From Patiria miniata (lineage: Eukaryota > Echinodermata > Asteroidea > Valvatida > Asterinidae), in NCBI RefSeq assembly GCF_015706575.1, contig NW_024037074.1:26711334-26775333 (forward strand): a DNA stretch of 64,000 bases. The letters run 5' to 3'. This document shows positions 1-12,200 of this stretch, one piece after another. A program made the translations under genes and the position numbers. How positions within the stretch are numbered: the stretch's first letter is position 1; each line of letters opens with the position of its first letter. The notes beneath the pieces are model-generated. The model saw only the letters and a program-made list of their open reading frames with translations, ran no database searches and had not been told where the DNA came from.

Positions 1-240
1 ATTTCTCAGTTTTGTGACCCGAGTATGACTTTTGTACTTGACATGCTTGATGCCGTAGGTTCTGTCACAGCGCAAGCAATTCACAGGTCGACCTGAGGTC
101 GGCTTTAAATGTTTGTTCATCCACTAAAAAAGTTCTTAAAGATTGGCACATCGCAAATACTGGGACCACATGTGTACCATGGTCACCACACTCCCTCATA
201 GTACAGTCTTCACAATTTTCCTATCAACAGTGACACTCAG

Positions 241-3200
241 ATAGAAACGTTTGCCCTAGCGGTCCACGAGTACTACGGCAGCCCTGCCATGTCACTACTG
301 CGGAATCTCGGCGACAGGATGCGCACCGTGCGACAGCTGATCTCCTACCTGGAGAAGATGTCGCACGAGAAGTGTCTGTGTCTGCTGAAGTTGCCGGGTA
401 AGAACTAGTCAGGATATCCTGAAATTAAACTTAGAATCCCTGCGATCATAGTGATTTTTCAAAACTTGTTGTTAAAATGAATTTTCAAGGAATATGATGT
501 CCTAGAATAAATTAATTGGTCTCTCAGCATTTAAAGGCAATGATTCCTTTAAAAAAAAAAGAGCTTTCAACGTTGCACTTGTGTCACACTGGTCAGTGGA
601 GCTGAATTTAGATCTTGATCTGTGTTTGATCTGTGCAGTACACGTATACACACTAAAGTAGTACGCTTGTTAACCCTAACCCTGCTGAATCCAACAGGAT
701 CCAACTATGTCATATACCCGATGGAGCCTGTTGGATTGAGCAGTAAACCCCTTGTGTACATTCCTCATACAAAATGTTGGATTCAACAGGCAACTGAACC
801 GCATTATAATGCCATGTTGAACTCCGTTGGATTCAGCAGACAACTGAAAATAAGGCACGTACTAGTGGATTGAGCAGGAAACTTCGGTTGGACTCTGTTG
901 GATTTAGCAGGGTAGTCCTGAGGAACATCTGGGGTTTAGGCACCTGTGCACTGTAGACATGACATTCATTAGAACATTCAGGGCTGGGTTGTTTATGGCA
1001 GTGTGTGTTGTTAATATTGACTTCAGTCCGACTTGAGTCAGTTTAAGTCTAATAGCACTGCTCCTAATACAAAAGCAGAATTGAAAAAAAAAAAAAACTT
1101 AGAGTGGATCAATTGATTTTTTCATCGTCACATTAGAAGGTTCAAAACTTTTGTTTAAGAGTGGCACACACAAAAAGCATTGGGACTTTTCCTTTCATAA
1201 AGATTTGTTTGTTTTATTATTATTGATTCAATGTGTGGTAACTTTGACTGACTTAATTCCACACTCTCGGATTCCACACTCACTGTCTGTTGGTAGGAGG
1301 CAGAAAAGTACTTCTTCACATACAATTTGCTTCTGTATGCAGTGAGCTTCATGAAAGAAAAGAAGAATTGTCAACAATGTTGTACATGTAGTCAGGTCCA
1401 TCACAAGTCCATCACAAGTCCATCACAAGTCCATAACAAGTCCAGCACAAGTCCATCACAAGTCCATCACAAGTCCATCACAAGTCCATCACAAGTCCAT
1501 CACAAGTCCATCACAAGTCCATCACAAGTCCATCACAAGTCCATCACAAGTCCATCACAAGTCCATCACAAGTCCATCACAAGTCCATCACAAGTCCATC
1601 ACAAGTCCATCACAAGTCCATCACAAGTCCATCACAAGTCCTTCACAAGTCCATCACAAGTCCATCACAAGTCGTTCAATCCCAAGTCAACCGTAACGAA
1701 AGCATGTTGCACTCTCAGTTGTGATGTGCAGGGAGATGTTGACGTGTCCTTGGAAGTCTGGACAAAGATACCTGTCGGTCCTGTCCAGTATTTTCTTGCA
1801 TTGTAGATGTAGATAGATGTAGGTCCCTTTGCTAATGTTCAACCCGTTCCTTGTGACTGGACTAATGAAAAGACTTGTGACTGGACTTTAAAGGAGCCAT
1901 GACTGGGCTTGTAGAAGGAATGAATGACCTCTTCATTAATCGTTTGAAAACTTGTCCTCCGCAGAAAGAATCAGACTTTTGCAAGTTCCCTTGTCACAGA
2001 CAGTCCAGGCAGGTCCGCAGTCCCAGGCTGTGCTCGCCTGTAACGCCAAGGGGTTCCCCTTCCCTCACTACTGCTGGTACCGGGCCTATGCCGAGACCAA
2101 CGGAGACCGGAAAGACGTCAAACTGGAAGAGGTCCAAAACGAAACCGACAGGTATGGATGGAATCTTCTATGGACTAGTGCTGCAACTGATCCTCAAAGT
2201 TCGGTTTGGTTCGGTTTGGTTGCGGTTCAAATTGATCAACACGTGGCGTGCGCGGCAAGGCCAGGGAGATGGGCCGCGCTGTGTGAATTACATGCAAAGA
2301 GCACGCTTTTCATTGGGAGAATCGCAGGTGCGAACAATTTTTTCAAAGCGTATCAGCCCGATATCCTATTGCATGCCTGGCTAGAACGCTGCAAATAATG
2401 AAGATGAATGCAGTGACTTGTCAACACGGTAAATTCAATCATCCTTGCACTTTAATTTTGCCCCTTCATTGCAAGCATGCGCATTCCTAGCGCTAGCAAC
2501 AAATACTTGCCGAACTCTTCCGAACTGACATTTCGGTTCGGTTTGGTTCAGGTTCGGTTCGGAAGGCCAAGTTTGGCTATGTTTAGTTTGGTTCGGCGGT
2601 TCGGCTGCAGCACTACTATGGACCCATGTATACGTTTACTGTTATTTTCTATTAGTAGTTCGTGAAATGGTTGTACATGTAAGCTTACATTTGAGAATGT
2701 ATTTCAGTGAGGGTGCACCTTGTCTACCCTAATCTGACGGTGGATGTTATATTGGTTTATTGGGCTGTACATTTTCCGAATAATTTAGTATTCGATTACT
2801 TGAAACTGCATTTGACCGAATATTCGGATGGTCGAAACTGCAACTTTGTGCCACGTTGATCATAAGTTGCTCTCAGAGCGCACAAGTTAAATTTGCTTTT
2901 ATTTTTGGGACTCGAGTCTTATTAGCCTTCCTCGAGTCGAGTCAAGTCATTCTGATGAGGGACTGGAGTCGAGTTGAGTCATTTGCTCGCAGTGACTTGA
3001 GTCGAGTTGAGTCATTTTTTCTTAGGGACTCGAGTCGAGTCACCAAAAATTGTGACTCGAGTCGAGTCATTGACTCGAGTCATTACAACTCTGTAGTTAG
3101 GTTCTGAAATATGGAGATCTCAGCTCACACATTTCAGAGGGCTTGGCACTTGATCTACAGAAAATCTTTCTCAGAGTTTGTAAAGAATATATTTGTTTTC

Positions 3201-6200
3201 ACTTGTTGTTTCTGTTTTTCTGCTGAAAGGGTCCTAAGAATTAGTCCTGTTTGGGAGAAGCACAGCGGTGCTTACTGCTGCAAAGTTTACCATACCATAA
3301 ATGGAGCCATGAAAGAAGTATTCACAGACTGGGCATACCTGGAGGTATGCCCAGCCAGCGAAGGTATGTAGTGTCTTAAGAAAAAAGACTCCGAAATTCG
3401 GTCAAACGTTGTCATAATGAAGGTATTTCATGTGAATTCATATACATCTTTGCATGTAAACAGTACAAAGATGAGAAATGGTTTTTGAAGGCAGGTGGCC
3501 TTCACTATTGGCACATGTTGACCCCATTGAAGGGTACCTATGCACCGAGTCTGTAGTTCCATGTAAAAGTTAAAAGAAAAAAAATAGTGTACTGCAAACA
3601 TTTGCATCTGAAGATCAGTCTTAGGGAAACTTGTAACAGACAATTCAACGCAGTGTACAACTTTGGCCTGATGCGATACATTTTCACTGAGAAGTGAGCA
3701 ATGTCACCATTCTTAAGGTTTACTTCAATCCTTCACTTTAAAAAAAAAACAATGTTCAAATAAACCACCACGGGAAACTGACTAGATGCATGAAATGTTT
3801 TTTTTTTTCAAAGTTGAACAAAGAAATTGCCTCGAGCGGGATCAAACCTGCAACCTCGGGATTGCTGTTCCAGTGCTCTACCAACGGAGCCATCTGATTG
3901 GGGTACCCCCAACATAGGGCTGTATAGCTCAGTTGATAGAGCACAAAACGGCAGTCGGGCAGTTGGCAGGTTCAAGCCCCCCGCTCCAGTCAATTTCTTT
4001 ATTCAAATATGAAGGGAGAAAAAAACAGTAAGTTGGTATTTTGTTGTTTTTTGGGTTATGTTTGGTAAAAACAGAGGACAGTTATTTCTTGGACGAGGAT
4101 GCCGAACAAATGTTGAAACCTCAGATTGTCCAGCAGCCACCGGTGTCTCTCTCAGTTCGACCGGGCAAGCCCATCAAGGTCACTTGCCTGGCCACCGGTT
4201 GCCCGACCCCGAAGTACCAGTGGTACCGGTACGGCTACTCGTGCAGAGACAGTCCGCTGGAGCCACACGCACTGAGGGACCAGACTGACAAGACACTCTA
4301 TGTAGGTTTAGTGAGGATTAGCTATTGGTTATTTCGTGGTAGAGTCTGGGTCCCAGTTCTAAATAGGAAAAAACGAAAATTTTAATTTTCAAAACAAATG
4401 TAAAATGCAGCTTGTGCCAAGCGTAGGATTTATGTCACAAATCTGTTGTACGGCTGTGTAGTAAACTTAAGATTTTTTCACGAAACTTACCATAACTACG
4501 CAATGTTTTAAACTAATTCAAACATCTTGGATGAGGATGATAACTGACCTTCTACAATATCTGTTTGTGTACGATTCCTTTTCGATCACAAAACAGTAAT
4601 TGAATCACCTCCGCCCGCTATTTTAGAAAGAATCATTGGCTGCCTTTCTTCAGAATCATGTGGAAACTCTTACAGTTTAGTCATGGGTAAAATAGAAATT
4701 CAATTACTTTGAAAACAAGGCCGTGAGTTTCTTGTATCAACCTGGACAATGACAGGCTCCACACAAACTACGATTTTTCAGTAAAATAGTCAGTTTTTAG
4801 TTGCTACCGTATGCCACAACCTACGCGTCCTAAAATGATTGCCAAAGTTGCGTCATAATTTGTCGCGTACCACGTACATGTGCACGGTGCAAGTTGTGAA
4901 ATGTGTCATAGCTGAAATGTTGAGCATCACATGTCCTTTACAAGACCCATCAAAAGTAAATCACAAGTCCTCCATTAAGAGTATGAATATTAGCAAAGGA
5001 ATGATTCTGTCACAGTTATTTTGAATAGCTTGTGACTTGACTTGGGGACTGGCCAGGGATGACTTGTGATGAACTTGTGATAGACTTGTAATGGATCACA
5101 AAGTATAGTTAGTAATACCATGCAACAATGAAGACTACATGTAAGACAACATTTCGTATACAAAACTCACAAAATTGCCAAGGTACAGGAGGAACGTTTA
5201 TTCGATTCTCATTTTTTGCCTTCTTCGTCTGTTTTGCGCAGTGGGCCCAATCGACTACCGGGGACCAGGGAAAATACTGCTGCCGAGTGTGGAACAAGGC
5301 TGGCTGTGCCACGAGCATCACAGTCAGCATTAATGTGGGTGAGTGGAGACCGGCCAACCAAATTGAGATTTTCATGGTGGTAATAAAAAAGTTGTGTTTT
5401 TTTTTCTAGTGTCGGAAGCTAACAGAACTCAACCCATCAAACCCCAACATCATGTTTTGTTGGAATCTGTCAGGATGGGTACAGTACCTCTAAACTGACA
5501 GTCTTTTACATTGGGTTGGCACACCTCCAGAATCTAAGTCAGAAATATGTGTATGCAGTTTCCCATTTGGTGTTGGAAATTGCCAGGATGGGTATGGTTC
5601 CTAGTAAATCATGCTAGGGAGTTAGGGTTAAGGACAGTTCTTACTACATCCAAAAGAGGAGCAAGTTTCATAATTGGCATTTAAAAAAAAAAGTGCTCTC
5701 CCAAACCACAGCCTTTTCACAACATGCAGGATTTTACACAGTTTCAATACTGTACACATCACTGAAATTGATTAAGGCACCGAAATTGGGCACAGTGTCC
5801 AAAAATGTTGTTGTGATCAGGTGACAATTGTGCTGTGATGTGTGACTGAAATTAAATTAAACTCACAGGGGTTCAGGCCAAGGATAAGAGACACATGTAT
5901 CTGCACAATCAAACAATTTCAAACTTGACTTCATGGTTTTGTAGTTATTTCAAAAACAGTCATACGTACACTTTTTGGGGGACATACTGTATGGTCCATT
6001 TCATGTGTGCCAGTTGGCCCTGAACTCATTGACATGTATTGTAGTGAAATGCCTGACTTTACCATTTTCTTTTTGTCCTTGTTTAGATGCCAGACTTGCT
6101 GAGTCGTATCCCGGTAAGTGCATTTGGGTAGATTTCAGGTTTCTTGAATAAAATGGCATTTTTTTTCTCACGATGGCAGATTTTCCAAGATGGCAGAATT

Positions 6201-9200
6201 TTTCCAATTTCTTACTCTTTTGCCGATACAAAATTGTATACCCAAAGGTTAAGCCTTTCTACATATAGCTACTATTTAGTGGAAACAAATACAAAGACAA
6301 TATACATGTGTTGACAATATAGGCCTATGTGCAAAATATATTTCGAATGTATGAATTTAAAAAAAAAGAAAAAAAGGGGCGGGTGGGAAAAAAGGAGAGC
6401 GTACTAGGAGCATTTCACAGAATCAAAGAGAGTATTTCATTATATTGTGGCAGTTTTGTTTTTCAATGTTTTTGCAATGTTCATTACATTCAAATGCAAT
6501 GTAAAAAGTTTAATGAGAAAAAATAGGTGACCGGTAGAATTTGTCAAGTGCAGTTTGAAAATTCTTTGCAACTGACACTCAAGGTATTTAGTTCATTGTA
6601 ATTGTGACATAAAGTTTTGTTCTAATTGTTTTGACAGATAAGATTGAGGTTGTGCGCCATCCCCAGAGTATATCCTGCCGCATCGGGGAGCCGCAGATCC
6701 TAGCATGCCACGCGGTTGTCTCTCAGGGAACACTGTACTACCAGTGGTACCTCAACCACCAGGAAATTCCAAGTAAATGAACAATAACATTTAATAACAT
6801 GTATGGTAACGGATGTTTTAAAGTGTACATATCCACCCAAAAAAGGTGCTCAGGGCATGTTACATCATTTTCATTGCCCCTGCTCATTGGGCCAATGAAA
6901 GATTCCTTATTATATCAGCTCCCTGGGGAGTATACAGCTTGATGCTGCCATTTCGGCAATGCAGCTAAAATCAACCACAATAAACAATTCTGCCCTCGGC
7001 CATTTACTCCTGGGTGGGGAGAAGCAATGAGTGACAAAGTGCCTTGCCCAAGGGCACACGCACCATAACCCCAGGCAGGACTTGAACCCACAACCTGCAG
7101 AATTACCTACAAATAAGTACAGACCATGAATTCAGTGCTCCGTACCACGGGGCCACGGCACTCCACAGTAATGATAGTGGATTTATAAAGTGCACATATC
7201 CATTATTGGTGTGGTACATCATTAGCACCCCTGCTCATCAAGCCAATGAAAAAAACACGTTCTGAAGATAATTTCTGCTGCCGGGGCTGGGATGGCCATT
7301 GAATCAGTGAGTAGACAGCTTGATGCTGCCATAAAGGTGCAAACGATGTAACAAAACAGGACAGCAATATCTTTGCCCTCACACATGTTACCCATTTACT
7401 CCCGGTCTTAGAGATGTAGTGATGATAAAGTATCTTGCCCATGGACATGGGCTTGATTCAAACCCACACTCTACAGAACTACCCTCAAGGTCCTGCGTTC
7501 AATGTATCAGACCAAGAAAATTAAGCAACTTGACTAGAGTCAATTTTTCTTGTTTAAAGAGACCATTCTTGTTTTGGTTTAACTAAGAGTAGATGTGAGT
7601 GAACTTTGTTTCATCTTAGGAATTTTTGATGGAGTTCAAACATCATAAATGATTAGAATAGTTGATAATGTCTTCATGTAACTGTTCAAAATTTGAAATT
7701 TTGAATTTTAAAATGAAAAAAAGGCTTTGAGTTTAGAATATTACAGTGTTTCCATCGTCAATACATTTTTTTGAGCTTCCACAAGGTACTCTCTGTCATA
7801 TGATTTTTTCCCCAATTTACTAGTCTGGCATGTAAGAGATTATTTCAACATTGCCATTATCAATGTTTTTTTTTTTTTTTTTTTTCAGAAGCCACGCAGC
7901 CCGAACTTCATTTTCTTCAGGTTAAGCCGGAAGACCACGGCGTATACCAATGTCGCGTGTACAACGAGTACGCCTGCGTCTTCTCCAACGAAGCCATGCT
8001 TGACGTGATAGGTGGCATGATCGCGCCCACCTCCAACTGCCAATTCTACGGTAAGAGACACAGACAGACAAGCAAACAAACAAACAAACAACCCAACAAA
8101 CACCCTAGCACACATCATATCTAGGAACGTGCATGATCACTAGTGGGCACCACAGTTGTGGCTGTGCTATTGTGGCGGCTTTGTTTACAGTGAGCTAACG
8201 CTGTTACAGCAAAGACATACATGGGAGGATGTCCCACAAGTACTAGTGCACTCAGCAGGTAAATTTGCAATCATGGAACATGCGCTACATGTACATATTG
8301 CTTGCCCTGATTTGTGACTTGGTACAAGGAAGAGAAGCATTAACATCAATATATTTGGGAGAAAAAATCACCCAACTCCCTGATAGGATCATTTGTAATT
8401 ACCCTGAAAAGCACCTACCAACTCAATGACAGAAACTTTTCTCAAAGTGAACATAGGACTGGTATCAAATATCCTGTGAAATTATTCCGCCGGAAATGGT
8501 ATCGTTTGGAAGAAAACTAACATTGAAGGTGGTTTCAAAAATGGTTGTCTTCAAACACAATTTTTGTTACATGCATTAGCAATGGATCCAGTTACAAGAT
8601 CCCCTTTTCTCAGTTTTCAAAATAAATGTATAGTCTCCTCTGAGGTGAAACTTTATTGTTATGCACCCTACTTTAAATTCTCAGCAATTGTGTTGCTTCA
8701 AACCAGAAAAAAAAAATATGCGCCAAAGTATGTTTTTCAGAGGGGCTTGGGATTATGTTAGTACTTTTTCAATGATTAAAAGCTCATAACACAAACGAAC
8801 CTTAATGTACACAATTCCTAGGGTTGTCTAAGGGGGCGTGGCTAACTCGCAAACGGCGATTTCAGAATGGTAGCTTATACCCTAGGAGCATTTTGGCATT
8901 GGCACAATTTACTCGGTTCTGAATGGCAACTTGTAGGGATGTAGGGAAAATATCCATTCGCGAAATATTGTGCTTATATTTATGCTCTTCAATGGGCCAT
9001 GTAAGGGGAGAATGCAAAATTAAACAGGCGGTTACTCAAGGTTTACCTAGAGGTTTTACAAGGTTTTATGGGGTTTTGCTAGGTTTTATGGAGTTTTGTC
9101 TTGCTAGGTTTTATGGAGTTTTGTCTTGCGAGGTTTTATGGAGTTTTGCGAGGTTTCTTGGGTTTTATGGGGTTTGCGAGGTTTTATGGGGTTTGTGAGG

Positions 9201-12200
9201 TTTTATGGGTTTTGCAAGGTTTTATGGGGTTTTGCGATGTGTTATGGAGTTTTGTAATGTTTTATGGTGCTTTACAAAGTTTTATGGGGTTTTGTAAGGT
9301 TTTATGGGTTATTGCGGTTCAACTTCGAGTTGCCATTTTTGTTTAATTTTCATAGATGTAGACAGAGATTTGTTATTACGAGCTTGTTGAAAATATTTTC
9401 TTTCTGGGTATTTTTTTGTGTAGCTACGGACAAAGTGGCATTGCTGATCGGTAACCTGGACTATCGCTCGGCCGGGCAGCTCAAGGCACCTGAGGTCGAC
9501 GTGGAGGAACTGACCAAGGTCCTGTCTGAGCTGGAATTCAAGGTGGTGTCGCTGCTGGACCTGAACCTGCAAGAGATGATTTTTGCCATAAAAGCCTTCT
9601 GCGACCTGCTTAACTCTGGAGTTTACGGTACATATCGAGGAGCTTTTGAAAGAATTCATAATTCTGGTGTCGGCCCAAAAAAGCAGTTATGCAAAATGGT
9701 ACAGTGGAACGCCGGGATCCAAACAAATTGTTCGTAATAGCAATCGTTCGATATAGCGATTTTAAGGTGGCGATGCTCCGGTACTCACTTTTAAATAAAA
9801 AGCACTCTTCAGAACTTCAACCTGCATGCCCTGGTACATTGTACATGTAATACTGAAAGACGACTTTGAACTCATGCAGACAATTGAATCATGTAATTAC
9901 ACAATTTTTGAGCTTACTACATACGGCAGTAGGTGGCTTTCCCCTTCTATTCCTTGGGGAATGAGAGCCACTTGTCACTTTCTGGTAATGTATTTCAACA
10001 ACAGTGTTCAGTATGTTTTGTACACAAAAATAGGGAGCCAAAGACGATGTTCGGTATAGCCGAATATTCGGTTTAGCGGTGTTCAGTATAGTGACGTTCC
10101 ACTGTACCTTCGGATGACATCCTTGTATCTACGGCTAATCCTGCTTTGAAACAGACAAATGGCACAAATATGTGAAGCAATCCGGCCTCTTTCAATCAAA
10201 CTATACACAACTACGCGGTACATCATCAGGGGAGAGGGGGAAAGTTGACTATTTACTACGCATTTCACTGACGCGTAGTAATTTTATCCATGCCGTGTAC
10301 ACATTATTATTATTATTATTATTATTAATGGTTTATTATATTAAACTTTCACGGCCATAAGGCCGAATTGCAGTTTAATTTACACACATTAAAAATCGTT
10401 ATATATTAAAATTACAGAGAATTACATCGTGTAAAAGATACATTAAAAAGGTAAATCACAACAAAATACACACCCAATCAATACCCAACTTACTTCATGT
10501 AATAAGTTAACCAGAAACTGTGACCAACAACGAGTTCCTTCATCAACTCAGGAAAAAGAGGTCACATATCTTTGTTAATCAGATCAGTTAAGTAGGGAGT
10601 AGAGCTGCATTTGTACCTGTTAGTCCTACAGCGTATTGTGCTGAGATGATCATTGTTCCTTAACCCATTGTTCCTAATCGGGGGCAGCCAGTCTCTGAAT
10701 TTGTGGGAAGTGAGTAGTGATTTGCAAGTTGTGTATGGCATCACTAGACCACACAAACAAATGACCTATCCGATGGGTTGACTGCATCAGCGCACTTGCG
10801 AAAAATCTCATAAAGTGACCGATCTTTGACTGTTAGGCCGTTCCGCACCATTTATACGTAAGCGCCATTTCTTGTCTTTCCCACCCGAAGGCCTGTTTTA
10901 CTTCAGTGGCCACGGCTTCGAGACAGACGGACAAAGTTACCTCGTGCCCGTGGACGCTCGGACGGGCTACTCAACGACGGAGTGTATGTGCGACCAGCAA
11001 GTCCTAGATCTCATGCAGTACAGGAATACCGCCCTCAATGTCCTGCTGCTAGACATATGCCGGAAAGCGTACGTATCATTGTCTTTGCTTTTGTTTGTTT
11101 TTCACATTCATACAAAACTTTGTACAGTGCTGGAGTATCATACCTGTTCCCTGACCTTAGAACTTGACTTGGGGAGAGATATGGAACAACCAATTTTTTA
11201 TTGCCCCTGTTTCGCTGAACTTTTCTGTGTTGAAAAGTTTTGAAATAGTATTGGCCCCAGACTGGGCACTTTTTTTGTCAGGGTCCAAACAATTTGGAAT
11301 CTATTGTATTTGGATCTTTCTGCAGGAATTTACATTTAGGTGCTCACATAATTATCATTAATAATTACTACCCCCGCTCATCGAGTCTATAAAAAAATAG
11401 TATAGACCATCTCAACTCCCTGGAGAGTTTCCAAGTCAGTGTTGCCATATCTGCCCCGTCCTTGGTTGGGAGTTAAGCAATTAGAGCAAAGTAAACTGCT
11501 CAAGGACATGCTCCTCAACCCCACTGGCTGGACTCAATTCCCCAATCTGCAGACTAAACCCACAAATTTCAAGTTTGATAGTTCAGACTGTGGGGCCAGA
11601 GCAACAAACAGCACTGGATCACAGTTCAGTTTTTTGGGGGGATAATTAAGAATGACGCAATTGCAGTTGAATCTAAAATTGTTATCGTTTCAGCAATGAC
11701 GACAAGGATGAGGCACCAGCCAAATTCCAACCCAAAGTCAAGGGCAACACAGTGTTTGGCTATGCTGCGTAAGTACAGTGTCCAAAACTGTTGTTTTGGC
11801 ACACACCATGGCTGTGGTTTCACCGTTGAAATGATAAAACATGGTTTAGTGATTGGGGTTTTTGACTAGTGGTCATAGAAACGGCACTTCATATACACAA
11901 TCTGGTGGCCCTTTGCTGTGTCCCCAGGCAAGCCACTTTACTCTGAATCGGCTGATTTTTGACAACTGATGACTAAAGACTGAAAACGTGAGACAGATGA
12001 TCATTAATTGTTGGTTGTCAGTTGTTGATAGTCAGTCATAAATCGTCAGTCATCAATTGTCAATCGTCAATGATCAATAATTGATTATCGATTGTCAATC
12101 ATCGATCATCAATCATCATATACTAATCATTGGTCATCAGTCATCAATCATCGATTGTTGATCATCAGTCCATCAATCAGTGATCATTATTCATCAAATG

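Noticed and set aside
1327..1806. 159-codon frame with HHKSITSPSQV repeats
   Set aside because: It is the 11-bp minisatellite read in all three frames in turn; intronic to MALT1.
3916..4010. Functional tRNA gene
   Set aside because: Internal promoter boxes are present but the acceptor and anticodon stems do not pair well, and the tail matches a SINE seen elsewhere.
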